From positions 1-62,008 of the forward strand of contig NZ_SRRZ01000027.1 in NCBI RefSeq assembly GCF_013179805.1: DNA of 62,008 nucleotides. Direction: 5' to 3'. A program made the translations under genes and the position numbers. Within the stretch, counting starts at the first letter, position 1. Every line of letters begins with the position of its first letter. Below are positions 52,456 to 61,919 of this stretch, in pieces. Source of the stretch: Microcoleus asticus IPMA8 (GTDB taxonomy: Bacteria > Cyanobacteriota > Cyanobacteriia > Cyanobacteriales > Microcoleaceae). A model generated the notes under the pieces. It saw only the letters and a program-made list of their open reading frames with translations, was not told the origin of the DNA and ran no database searches.

Positions 52456-55400
52456 ATGCCTGAAATTCCAGTTGAAAGTGCCACACTGTTTCAGAACAGC
52501 ATCACTGAGCTAGAGCAGGCGGAATCAGCTCTCGAACTAGCTTGGAACGAACTCGAAAAACAAACAGCAGAAACCATTGCTCGCATTGCCAACGCCGGCT
52601 CAGCAAACACACAGGAAATTACGGCCCGCTTTGCCGAGGCTAAGCAACTCCGCCAGCAACTTCAAAGTAAGATAAAACAAACCAACTCGCGGCTGGAATT
52701 GCACCTCCAAAACTCGCCAATGGCAGTTATAGAGTGGGACAGGGAATTTCGGATAGTGCGGTGGTCGCCAATGGCAGAACAAATATTTGGCTGGAGTGCA
52801 GCAGAAGTAATCGGCAAAGATTGGCACGAATGGTCAATAGTTCATCAAGAAGACTTCGAGCAAGTGTGCGCCGTCACAAATCAACTTTTACAGGGCAGGG
52901 AACCCCGCAACATTAGCCACAACCGCAACCATACCAAAGATGGCTCGGTAATTTACTGCGAATGGTACAATTCTGCACTAATCGATGAATCGGGAACAGT
53001 AGTTTCAATTCTCTCTTTTGCCAGAGACTTAACCGAATACCACCGCACTCAAGAAGAACTGCACCAGCGCGAACAAGCTTTCAGCGCCCTAGCCGAAAAT
53101 GCGCCTGATATCATCGCCAGGTTCGATCGAGAATTCCGCCACCTTTACATCAACCACGCAGTAGAATCAGCAACCGGAAAAACCCCCGCAGAATTGATTG
53201 GCAAAAGCAACAGACAATCAGGAATGCCACCCCACTTGTGCGACCTGTGGGACGAGACTTTGCTGAAAGTTTTTGGCACCGGCCAACAAGAAACCATAGA
53301 ATTTGAGATTCCCACTACCGAGGGCATAAAACATTACCACTGTCGAGTCATTCCCGAGTTTGCTGAAGACAATTCAGTAAAAACTGTTTTATCCATCGCC
53401 CGCGACATCACAGAGCTAAAACAAGTCGAATCCCAGTTGCGGCAAAGCGAATCCAAATTTAGAGTTCTAGTTGATTCTAACATGATTGGCCTCATTTTTT
53501 GGAACCTTAACGGCAGCATTACAGATGCGAATGCCGCGTTTTTAAACTCGGTAAACTATACGCGGGACGATCTACTTTCAGGAAGAATTAACTGGCAAGA
53601 AATGACACCACCAGAATACGTGCGTTTAGATACAGAAAAAGTTGCCGAACTGAAGGCTAGAAATACGGTTGTTCCCTTTGAAAAAGAATTTATACGCTCC
53701 GATGGTAGTCGCGTTCCGGTGATGCTGGGCAGCTCATTTTTAGAAGGAACGAAGCAGTTAGGTGTCAGTTTCGTGCTGGACTTAAGCGAGCGCAAACAAG
53801 CAAAATCGGAACTGCAACAACATCAACAACTTTTAGAGAGCATTTTGACAACTATCCCGAACTTTCTCTACATTTACGATGCAGTAGAAAACAAAACTAT
53901 TTATGCAAATGAATCTGTCACACCCATACTCGGCTACACTGCCAAAGAATGGCAAGATTTCGGTACAGATGCTATCGCTAACTTAGTTCATTCCAAGGAT
54001 CTGTTAAAGTTAATTACAGGTATGGAGCGGCTCAAACACAGCAGCAATCCCTATGAAACCGATGACATAGACTACAGAATAAAACATAAAAATGGGGAAT
54101 GGCGCTGGGTACACGCTCGGTCTACAATCTTCAAAAGAACCCCAGACGGAAAAATGAGGCAAATTATCGGTTCCGTACTCGACATCAGCGATCGCAAACA
54201 AGCCGAAGAATCATTAAAACAGCAAAAAGAACTGCTGCAAACTATCTTCGACAACGTGCCGATCATGCTGGGATTATTAGACAAAAACGGTAAAATAAAC
54301 TGGGTAAACCGCCACTGGGAACAAGTGCTCGGCTGGAGTTTGGCAGAAATCAAAGGCCGCGATATCTTGGCCGAATTTTATCCGCAGCCAGAATACCGTG
54401 AATACGTTTTCGATAAAATCCAAGCAGCCAATGAGAACTGGAGCGACTTCAAAACAAAAGTTAGAGACGGGCGAATTATCGACACTTCTTGGGCAAATGT
54501 TCGCCTTTCCGACGGCAGGTGTATCGGCATTGGTCAAGATATCACCGAACGCAAACGAGTAGAAGCTGAACTCAAAGAACTCAACGAAACTTTAGAAGCT
54601 CAGGTCGCGCAGCGTACCGCAGAATTAGAGACTTTTTTTGATACTTTACCGGACTGCATTTATGTTGTAGAACGGGACAATATGCGCTTGTCTTTTGTCA
54701 ACCATCCCCTTGTCGAATTTTCAGGACTCGACAGCAGGCAGCAGATGCAGGGCAAAACTATTTTTGAGTGCTATCCCAGCGAGATCGCAGAACGATTTTG
54801 CCGGGAAAATTTGCAGGTATTTGAATCCGGCAAAACTCTGCACTACCAGGAAAAATTTGTGGTGATACCGGGTGGCAATGCTTACTTCGACACGTTTAAA
54901 ATTCCGATGAGAAATCTCAACGGCGAGGTTTATGCTTTAATTGGCACTGCTCGCGATGTCACTGAGTTGGTAGAGACAAAACAAGCTTTGTCAGAACGCA
55001 CAGAGCAATTAGAAGCTGCCAATCAAGAATTAGAATCTTTTTCTTACTCAGTTTCCCACGACTTGCGCGCACCTTTGCGACACATTTCAGGTTTTGTGGA
55101 TGCCTTAAAGCAGCGGCTAGAAGCAACTGAGGTGTTGAGCGATCGCAAAATAGTTCACTATCTGGAAGTAATTGAAGATAGCAGCCAAAAAATGAGCCTG
55201 TTGATTGACGGTTTGCTCGCCTTGTCGCGGGTGGCTCGCACCGAGTTGATGTACATTCCGATCGATCTGACCCGTTTGGTGCAAACTGCGATTAAATTGA
55301 CTAAACCCCCAACAGTCGCAGATCCGGCCCAAACTCCCCACAGCGTTGAATTTGCCGTCGGAAACTTGCCGACGGTAACGGGAGATCCAACCTTGCTGCA

Positions 55401-55734
55401 ACAGGTGTTCAGCAACTTGATCAGCAACGCCGTCAAGTTCAGCCGCGGACGCACTCCGGCTACAATAGTTATTGAGGCTCTACCCGATGGAACGATTTTT
55501 GTCAAGGATAACGGCGTGGGTTTTCCGATGGAATATGCCGATCGGCTGTTTGGAGCTTTTCAGAGGCTGCACTCCCAGAGAGAATTTGAAGGTACGGGCA
55601 TCGGTTTGGCGATCGTCCAGCGGATTATTAATCGTCACGGCGGCACGATTTGGGCAGAAAGCCTACCTAGTCAAGGAGCCACGTTTTACTTTAGACTAGG
55701 GCAAACAATCTCAAACGCCAATATAGATTCGTAA
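52456..55734 (+). CDS. soluble histidine kinase with six PAS domains
   Basis: From the ATG at 52456, 1092 residues without membrane segments. After an N-terminal helical region come six PAS domains (openings SPMAVIEWDREF, APDIIARFDREF, MIGLIFWNLNG, IPNFLYIYDAVE, VPIMLGLLDKNG, LPDCIYVVERDN), most with a PAC-type ending (ARDxTE/DISDRKQAEE). The kinase core is of the phytochrome-associated type: His in SYSVSHDLRAPLRHISGF, then LISNAVKFSRG, KDNGVGFPMEYADRLFGAF and GTGIGLAIVQRIINRHGG. It lacks a receiver domain. The next gene, 425 bases on, begins with a receiver, so the two probably form a phosphorelay with c-di-GMP output. Confidence 0.92.
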   Translation: MPEIPVESATLFQNSITELEQAESALELAWNELEKQTAETIARIANAGSANTQEITARFAEAKQLRQQLQSKIKQTNSRLELHLQNSPMAVIEWDREFRIVRWSPMAEQIFGWSAAEVIGKDWHEWSIVHQEDFEQVCAVTNQLLQGREPRNISHNRNHTKDGSVIYCEWYNSALIDESGTVVSILSFARDLTEYHRTQEELHQREQAFSALAENAPDIIARFDREFRHLYINHAVESATGKTPAELIGKSNRQSGMPPHLCDLWDETLLKVFGTGQQETIEFEIPTTEGIKHYHCRVIPEFAEDNSVKTVLSIARDITELKQVESQLRQSESKFRVLVDSNMIGLIFWNLNGSITDANAAFLNSVNYTRDDLLSGRINWQEMTPPEYVRLDTEKVAELKARNTVVPFEKEFIRSDGSRVPVMLGSSFLEGTKQLGVSFVLDLSERKQAKSELQQHQQLLESILTTIPNFLYIYDAVENKTIYANESVTPILGYTAKEWQDFGTDAIANLVHSKDLLKLITGMERLKHSSNPYETDDIDYRIKHKNGEWRWVHARSTIFKRTPDGKMRQIIGSVLDISDRKQAEESLKQQKELLQTIFDNVPIMLGLLDKNGKINWVNRHWEQVLGWSLAEIKGRDILAEFYPQPEYREYVFDKIQAANENWSDFKTKVRDGRIIDTSWANVRLSDGRCIGIGQDITERKRVEAELKELNETLEAQVAQRTAELETFFDTLPDCIYVVERDNMRLSFVNHPLVEFSGLDSRQQMQGKTIFECYPSEIAERFCRENLQVFESGKTLHYQEKFVVIPGGNAYFDTFKIPMRNLNGEVYALIGTARDVTELVETKQALSERTEQLEAANQELESFSYSVSHDLRAPLRHISGFVDALKQRLEATEVLSDRKIVHYLEVIEDSSQKMSLLIDGLLALSRVARTELMYIPIDLTRLVQTAIKLTKPPTVADPAQTPHSVEFAVGNLPTVTGDPTLLQQVFSNLISNAVKFSRGRTPATIVIEALPDGTIFVKDNGVGFPMEYADRLFGAFQRLHSQREFEGTGIGLAIVQRIINRHGGTIWAESLPSQGATFYFRLGQTISNANIDS

Positions 55735-55742
55735 GTTAACTT

Positions 55743-55779
55743 TATAATAGTTTTAAATGCAAAATTTAAAACTATTATA
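55743..55779 (+). terminator. hairpin after the six-PAS kinase
   Basis: TATAATAGTTTTAAAT (55743-55758) and its exact complement (55764-55779) flank loop GCAAA, eight bases after the stop codon. The 16-bp stem is AT-rich and has no downstream T-run, so termination is plausible but not certain. The rest of the spacer to 56159 contains CT-rich low-complexity sequence (about 55950-55990) and no gene. Confidence 0.5.
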
Positions 55780-56159
55780 CACTTAAAGAAGTCACAATCT
55801 GTCAGAGCATCCGAATTTTGGTTTCACAGGACTGTTCGCTGTGAGAACTCGCAGCGAAAACTCTAGACTGTGCAAGATGCTCGCACTCCTAAAAAACGCT
55901 TTTTATAGAATTGGGATGGGAGCATCTCATATTTGTGAAAACAGTTCTTCTGGCTCCTTCCTTCTGTCTCTTTCCTTCTGCCTCCTGCCTCAAAACTCCA
56001 ATTTCTAGCTTGGGTACAAAGGTCAGATGCTCCCCAATCGGTTCGCTCAGCCCTCGGCTCCGAGTGCTAAATAAAGGTCTGGAGAGTAGAGCATATAATT
56101 AATTTTACTAAAAACAACTAAAAAATTTGAGTTAAACTTAACAAAACTAAATTTTAAAA

Positions 56160-59100
56160 ATGACATTCAGCAACAACACAAACAACAAATTAAAAACTTC
56201 CGAATACCTTATGTTAGATATAATTCCGACCAACTATCTACTAAAAATGGTAACGGAATCAACATTAAAATTGTTGATTGTCGAAGACATGGCAGAAGAT
56301 ATGGAGTTAATAATGCTCGCCTTAGAAGCGGGGGGAGTAAAATTTAATTGCGACACGGCAGAAACAGCAACAGAGTGCAGAAAATTACTCCAAAATTGCA
56401 AGTACGATGCTGTACTATCAGATTACCGCCTCCCCGGCTTCAACGGTTTAGAAGTGTTGAAATTAATGAAGGAATTAGGGCAACACATACCATTTATTTT
56501 AGTAACCGGAAGTTTGGGAGAAGAAGCGGCAGTTGAGTGCATCAAAGCCGGAATGACCGATTACGTATTAAAGGGGCGGCTGTTTAGGTTGCCAACAGTC
56601 TTAGAACGATCGCTCCAAGAATACAAAATGCGCCGCCAGCAGCAAGAAGCGATCGCCCAAATTCAGCGGCAAGCTCAGCGAGAAGCGATCGTCAACCGCA
56701 TCCTCCAAGCCATGCGCTTCACCCTTGTACTCGACGAAGTGCTCCAAACCACTGCAGATCAACTGCACGAAGCTCTCGAAATCAGCGCCTGCGCGATCTT
56801 GCAGCCAGATGGCGCAGGCGGCATCAGAGTTCGCTACATCAGTAAAGCAGCCGACAGAGAACGGTTCGTCGGGCTAAATTGCGAATTGGCCGAGCACTAC
56901 CACTCCGGGCTCGCGGCCGGAGAAACCCTGGCCCTCGACGAGTTATCGACCCTGTGCCCGTCCCTGCAAGCATCAGCAGATTTTGTAGGGTTTCGCGCCG
57001 TCGCGATCGCCCCGCTGCTCTACCAGCAGTCATTTTTGGGAGGAATTGCCCTCTATCAGTGCGATCGGGCGCGCTCTTGGAGCGCCGAAGAACTGTCGCT
57101 ACTCAAAGCCATAGCCGATCAGTGCGCGATCGCGATCCACCAAGCCGAACTCTACCAACAAGCCCAAACCGAACTCGCAGAACGCAAGCGCGCCGAAGCA
57201 GCAGTCTGCGGCATCCAGCAGCAGCTAGCTACAATGGCAGCCAATATTCCCGGCTCAGTTTACCGCACCGTGCTTCATTCAGACGGCACAATTTCTATGC
57301 CCTACATCAGTTCGGGCGTGCGCGAAGTTACTGGGATCGCTGCCGAAGAAGTAATGAAGCGCCCGGAACTATTGACGGAAATCATCCATCCAGATGACAA
57401 AAGCTCGTGTGACAGCAGCGTAGCAGCATCGAGAGCGAGTCTTTGGCCCTGCGATCGCCAGTACCGCATCGTTCTGAGATCTGGGGAGGTCAAGTGGGTG
57501 CAAGACAGCGCCAGATTTTCCAAGAACGAAAACGGCGACATAATTGTAGACGGAGTAGCTCTCGACATCAGCGATCGCAAAGAAGCCGAATCAGCGCTGC
57601 GGCAAAGCGAACAGCGATTTCGATCGCTGATTGAAAACGCTACAGACATCACGATCATTCTCGACGGCGATGGAATCTTCCGCTACATCAGCCCTTCTGT
57701 CAAGCGAATTTTAGGATACGCGCCCCACAAGGCGATCGGGCGCAGCGCCTTAGACATAGTTCACCCCGACGACTGCGCCGCGATCGCCGAAACCCTCCAC
57801 AAAGCCATTAGAAACCCCAAAAGAAGCCAGTGCCCAGTTGAGTACCGAGTCCGCCACCGCAACGGTTCTTGGTGTTATGTAGAAGCTGTAGCCACCAACT
57901 TGCTGTACGATCCCGCAGTCAAGGGAATCGTGATTAACTGTCACGACATCACTCAGCGCAAACTCGCCGAGGAACAACTGCTGCACGACGCTTTTCACGA
58001 CGCGCTCACCGGATTGCCCAACCGATCGCTATTTACCGATCGGCTGGAACACGCTCTGAGGTTGGCCAAACGGCGCAAAGACTACTTGTTTGCCGTGCTG
58101 TTTCTCGATTTAGATAGATTTAAAGTAGTCAACGATTCCCTCGGCCACGCCATCGGCGATCAACTGCTAGTCGCGATCGCGCGGCGTCTGGAAGCTTGTC
58201 TCAGGGGCGGAGATACAGTGGCCCGCCTCGGAGGAGACGAGTTCGTGCTGTTGCTCGAAGACATCGACGGTCTAAATGAAGCTACCACCATTGTCAACCG
58301 CCTGCAAAAGAAAATCACCTCGCCCATCGTTCTAGACGGACACGAAGTATTTATCACCGCCAGCATCGGCATAGCTTTGAGTTCTAGCGAATACCTGGAA
58401 CCGACAACCCTGCTGCGCGACGCCGACACAGCAATGTACCGCGCCAAAGAACTCGGCCGAGCCCGACACGAAGTTTTCAACAGTTCCATGCACGCCCACG
58501 CTTTGCGGCTGTTGCAGCTAGAAAACGACCTGCGACGGGCGATCGAATCAATTAGAGACCCGGTAAGAGAAGAAGACTTTCCCTCATCCCCCGAATCAGC
58601 CTTACCTCCCTTATCCGCAGCGCCCCAGTTTATCATTCACTACCAGCCAATCGTGTCGATCGCCAACAGCACAATTACCAGTTTTGAGGCCCTCGTGCGC
58701 TGGCAGCATCCAGAACGCGGCTTAGTTTCCCCCGGCGAATTCATCACAATCGCCGAGGAAACCGGCTTGATCGTACCCCTTGGCCGCTGGGTACTGCGCA
58801 CAGCTTGCCAGCAAATCCGCCAGTGGCAGCAGCTATTTCCGAGCAACCCGCCTTTGAGTGTCAGCGTCAACCTTTCAGTCAAACAGTTTTCTCAGCCAGA
58901 TTTAATCGAATACATCGACCAAGTTCTCGCAGAAAGTCACCTCGACGGCAGCAGTTTAAAACTAGAAATTACCGAAAGCGTACTCATAGAAAATTCCGAA
59001 TCAGTAACAGCAATGCTGGTGCAGCTCAGATCCCGAAATATACACTTGTGCATTGACGACTTCGGCACAGGTTATTCATCCCTCTCCTACCTGCACCGCT

Positions 59101-59420
59101 TCCCCACCAATACCTTAAAAATAGACCGCTCTTTTGTTAGCAGAATGGGAGGTGATTTCGACCTCGGCAAAGGAGCCATTGACCCCACAGAAATTGTGCG
59201 ATCGATCGTTACTTTGTCGCACAATTTAGGCATGGATGTAGTAGCCGAAGGAGTCGAAGAAGCCTCGCAACTATCTATACTCAAAGGATTAAAATGCGAG
59301 TACGCCCAGGGATACTTTTTCTCAAAGCCAGTAGACTCTCAAACAGCAGCAGCCCTAATCCGACAGCAAGCAGAAAATCATAATTTGCTGACATTTAGTT
59401 TGTTAGAGAAAGGCAATTAA
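56160..59420 (+). CDS. response regulator with GAF, PAS, PAS, GGDEF and EAL domains
   Basis: Makes and/or degrades cyclic di-GMP. 1086 residues from ATG 56160; an ATG at 56247 just before LLIVED may be the true start. Receiver (about 35-155; phosphoacceptor in AVLSDYRLPGFNG, Thr in LVTGS, Lys in VLKGR), GAF (about 180-330), two PAS (about 350-600), GGDEF (about 620-790) with an intact LGGDEFVLL and an inhibitory RxxD site (RGGDTVARLGGDEF). EAL (about 825-1080) is intact: FEALVRWQHP, LEITESVLIEN, IDDFGTGYSSLSYLHRFP, LKIDRSFV, VVAEGVEE. Both activities therefore look competent. It is probably driven by the kinase upstream. Confidence 0.93.
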   Translation: MTFSNNTNNKLKTSEYLMLDIIPTNYLLKMVTESTLKLLIVEDMAEDMELIMLALEAGGVKFNCDTAETATECRKLLQNCKYDAVLSDYRLPGFNGLEVLKLMKELGQHIPFILVTGSLGEEAAVECIKAGMTDYVLKGRLFRLPTVLERSLQEYKMRRQQQEAIAQIQRQAQREAIVNRILQAMRFTLVLDEVLQTTADQLHEALEISACAILQPDGAGGIRVRYISKAADRERFVGLNCELAEHYHSGLAAGETLALDELSTLCPSLQASADFVGFRAVAIAPLLYQQSFLGGIALYQCDRARSWSAEELSLLKAIADQCAIAIHQAELYQQAQTELAERKRAEAAVCGIQQQLATMAANIPGSVYRTVLHSDGTISMPYISSGVREVTGIAAEEVMKRPELLTEIIHPDDKSSCDSSVAASRASLWPCDRQYRIVLRSGEVKWVQDSARFSKNENGDIIVDGVALDISDRKEAESALRQSEQRFRSLIENATDITIILDGDGIFRYISPSVKRILGYAPHKAIGRSALDIVHPDDCAAIAETLHKAIRNPKRSQCPVEYRVRHRNGSWCYVEAVATNLLYDPAVKGIVINCHDITQRKLAEEQLLHDAFHDALTGLPNRSLFTDRLEHALRLAKRRKDYLFAVLFLDLDRFKVVNDSLGHAIGDQLLVAIARRLEACLRGGDTVARLGGDEFVLLLEDIDGLNEATTIVNRLQKKITSPIVLDGHEVFITASIGIALSSSEYLEPTTLLRDADTAMYRAKELGRARHEVFNSSMHAHALRLLQLENDLRRAIESIRDPVREEDFPSSPESALPPLSAAPQFIIHYQPIVSIANSTITSFEALVRWQHPERGLVSPGEFITIAEETGLIVPLGRWVLRTACQQIRQWQQLFPSNPPLSVSVNLSVKQFSQPDLIEYIDQVLAESHLDGSSLKLEITESVLIENSESVTAMLVQLRSRNIHLCIDDFGTGYSSLSYLHRFPTNTLKIDRSFVSRMGGDFDLGKGAIDPTEIVRSIVTLSHNLGMDVVAEGVEEASQLSILKGLKCEYAQGYFFSKPVDSQTAAALIRQQAENHNLLTFSLLEKGN

Positions 59421-59523
59421 AAAAACACGGCACTTTGTGCGTCCCATTTCAGCATAAAATCTTAAAATATTTTAAAGCTGTCCCTAACTGGCGTCAGTTA
59501 ATAACTACGGCATCCAAATCACT

Positions 59524-61113
59524 ATGACTATTGGCTACCTCGCCCTCGTTCTCCACGCCCACTTGCCTTTTGTCCGCCACCCCGAAAGCGACTACGTTTT
59601 AGAAGAAGAATGGCTGTTTGAGGCGATCGCGGAAACTTACATTCCCCTGCTGCAAGTCTTTGAAGGGCTCAAGCGCGACGGCATCGACTTTAAAATTACC
59701 ATGAGCATGACGCCGCCCTTGGTGGCCATGCTGCGCGACCCCTTGCTGCAAGACCGCTTCGACGACCACTTGGCTAAACTCGAAGAATTAGCAGATCTAG
59801 AAATCGAACACAACAGCGGAAACGGTCACCTCCGCTATTTAGCAGAACATTATGCCGCCCACTTCTCTCAAGTTCGCAACTTTTGGGAAAGATACGATCG
59901 AGATTTAGTAAAAGCCTTCAAACAATTTCAAGACACCAACAACCTCGAAATCATCACCTGCGGCGCCACCCACGGCTATTTACCGCTGATGAAAATGTAC
60001 CCCGAGGCAGTTTGGGCGCAAATTCAAGTAGCCTGCGACAACTACGAAGAAAACTTCGGTCGCCGACCAAAAGGCATTTGGCTGCCCGAATGCGCCTACT
60101 ACGAGGGCTTAGAGCGGATGTTAGCCGACGCAGGCCTCCGCTACTTTCTCACAGACGGCCACGGCATCCTCTACGCACGCCCGCGTCCCCGCTACGGCAG
60201 CTACGCCCCAATTTTCACCGAATGCGGAGTAGCAGCGTTCGGCCGGGATCACGAATCATCGCAGCAGGTTTGGTCTTCCGAAGTCGGCTATCCAGGCGCC
60301 GCCGAATACCGGGAATTCTACAAAGATTTGGGCTGGGAAGCTGACTACGATTACATTAAGCCCTACATCATGCCCAACGGTCAGCGGAAAAATACCGGCA
60401 TTAAATATCACAAAATCACCGGTCGCGGATTGGGTTTAGGCGATAAACAGTTGTACGATCCGTATTGGGCACGGGAAAAAGCAGCCGAACACGCCAGCAA
60501 CTTTGCCTTCAACCGGGAACGGCAAGTCGAGCACCTGAACGGCATTATGCAGCGTCCGCCGATTATTGTTTCACCTTACGACGCCGAACTTTTCGGTCAC
60601 TGGTGGTACGAAGGGCCTTGGTTCTTAGATTACCTGTTCCGCAAGAGTTGGTACGACCAAAATACCTACGAGATGACGCACTTAGCCGATTATTTGCGGG
60701 GAAATCCGACTCAGCAAGTGTGCCGCCCGTCTCAGTCTAGCTGGGGTTTCCGGGGTTTCCACGAGTATTGGCTCAACGATACCAATGCTTGGATTTACCC
60801 GCACTTGCACAAAGCTGCGGAACGGATGATTGAGTTGGGAAGCATGGAACCTGCGGATGAATTGCAGTGGCGGGCTTTGAATCAGGCGGCGCGGGAAGTG
60901 CTGCTAGCTCAATCTTCTGACTGGGCATTTATCATGCGTACAGGGACGATGGTGCCCTATGCAATGCGGCGGACTCGATCGCACTTAATGCGCTTTCACA
61001 AGCTGTACGATGAAGTGAAAGAAGGCAAAGTCGATTCCGGTTGGTTGGAGAAGGTAGAAGAGATAGATAACATCTTCCCCGAGATTAATTATCGCGTTTA
61101 TCGATCGCTTTAA
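59524..61113 (+). CDS. GH57 1,4-alpha-glucan branching enzyme
   Basis: Creates alpha-1,6 branches in glycogen. 529 residues of glycoside hydrolase family 57 (DUF1957 subgroup): the start YLALVLHAHLPFVRHPE, conserved NSGNGHLRYLAEHYA, HGYLPLM, the nucleophile Glu in KGIWLPECAYYEGLE (about residue 190), and the acid/base Asp in SPYDAELFGHWWYEGP (about 354). The C-terminal helical domain contains SSDWAFIMRTGTM. Length is typical for the Thermus/Thermococcus type. It is an alternative to GlgB (GH13), which many cyanobacteria also have. It starts at ATG 59524, about 100 bases after the c-di-GMP gene. Confidence 0.92.
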   Translation: MTIGYLALVLHAHLPFVRHPESDYVLEEEWLFEAIAETYIPLLQVFEGLKRDGIDFKITMSMTPPLVAMLRDPLLQDRFDDHLAKLEELADLEIEHNSGNGHLRYLAEHYAAHFSQVRNFWERYDRDLVKAFKQFQDTNNLEIITCGATHGYLPLMKMYPEAVWAQIQVACDNYEENFGRRPKGIWLPECAYYEGLERMLADAGLRYFLTDGHGILYARPRPRYGSYAPIFTECGVAAFGRDHESSQQVWSSEVGYPGAAEYREFYKDLGWEADYDYIKPYIMPNGQRKNTGIKYHKITGRGLGLGDKQLYDPYWAREKAAEHASNFAFNRERQVEHLNGIMQRPPIIVSPYDAELFGHWWYEGPWFLDYLFRKSWYDQNTYEMTHLADYLRGNPTQQVCRPSQSSWGFRGFHEYWLNDTNAWIYPHLHKAAERMIELGSMEPADELQWRALNQAAREVLLAQSSDWAFIMRTGTMVPYAMRRTRSHLMRFHKLYDEVKEGKVDSGWLEKVEEIDNIFPEINYRVYRSL

Positions 61114-61136
61114 GCCTCGTTACCCCTTGAATCTCT

Positions 61137-61166
61137 CACCCCCCCAGCCCTGCTTCAGGGGGGGGA
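61137..61166 (+). terminator. C-rich/G-rich hairpin after the branching enzyme
   Basis: A run of C (CACCCCCCC) pairs with a run of G (GGGGGGGG) around AGCCCTGCTTCA, 25 bases after the stop codon. There is no T-run; the same hairpin type is frequent in filamentous cyanobacteria. The 240-base spacer to the next gene otherwise holds HIP1-like GCGATCGC sites only. Confidence 0.45.
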
Positions 61167-61301
61167 AAGGATGCTAATTAAAATTATAGGTGATGGGGCG
61201 ATCCACATGAGTGAAACGAGAAGGGCGATCGCATTTTGGCATGGAAAGGTCGATCGCACTTTATGTATTTTTCTCAACGCGGAGGCGAGCGCTCTTTTTG
61301 G

Positions 61302-61307
61302 TATAAT
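61302..61307 (+). promoter_or_regulatory. possible -10 element for the MNT/HEPN genes
   Basis: TATAAT in the context GGTATAATAGA, about 49 bases before the MNT start codon. No good -35 hexamer lies 17 bases upstream. Confidence 0.4.
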
Positions 61308-61355
61308 AGAATTGTTCAATAACACGAATTATCTAAATACAACCGCTCGGGAAAT

Positions 61356-61676
61356 ATGAATAAACAAATCCAAACAATTGTCACCAAAACTCAGCAAGGT
61401 CTCAAAAAACTTTACGGCGAACAATTAGACAAAATTGTTCTTTTTGGCTCCCAAGCTAGAGGTGATGCTAGACCAGACTCCGATATAGATATCTTAATAG
61501 TTCTAAAAAAATCCTTTAACTACTCTCAAGAAAGCGATCGAATTAGTATTTTAATTGCCGACTTATGTTTAGAATATAATGTGCTGATTAGCTGTGCATT
61601 TGCCACTGATGAGCAATTTTATCAGCACAATAATGGTTTCTTCCGCAACATTCGTCAAGAAGGGTTAGCGATATGA
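61356..61676 (+). CDS. MNT-type nucleotidyltransferase antitoxin
   Basis: 106 residues: a minimal nucleotidyltransferase with VLFGSQARGDARPDSDIDILI (GSxxxGx(n)SDxD, both metal aspartates present). In MNT/HEPN toxin-antitoxin modules such proteins silence the HEPN ribonuclease by AMPylation. The next gene is a HEPN gene, and its ATG overlaps this gene's TGA as ATGA. An open frame at 61171-61359 just upstream has no homology signature. Confidence 0.9.
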   Translation: MNKQIQTIVTKTQQGLKKLYGEQLDKIVLFGSQARGDARPDSDIDILIVLKKSFNYSQESDRISILIADLCLEYNVLISCAFATDEQFYQHNNGFFRNIRQEGLAI

Positions 61677-61919
61677 CTCCTGAACAACAAAGACTACTGG
61701 ATAAAGCGAGTAGAAGTTTGCAAGCAGCGAGAGAATTGAACAACACAGGTTTTCCTGAATTTGCCACTTCCCGTGCTTATTATTCAATGTTTTATATCGC
61801 CACAGCATTTTTAGAAGCTGAAGGACTATCCTATTCGCGACACTCAGCCGTTATCGCTGCTTTTGGGGAACGCTTCGCTCGCACTAATCGAGTTCCGGTA
61901 GAACTGCACCGCTACCTAA

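Noticed and set aside
56879..57397. Long plus-strand frame inside the c-di-GMP gene
   Set aside because: An arginine-rich shadow frame of a GC-rich coding region; the REC-GAF-PAS-GGDEF-EAL frame explains the sequence.
61171..61359. 62-codon frame ahead of the MNT gene
   Set aside because: Overlaps the GC-rich hairpin and HIP1-like repeats and has no protein-like features.
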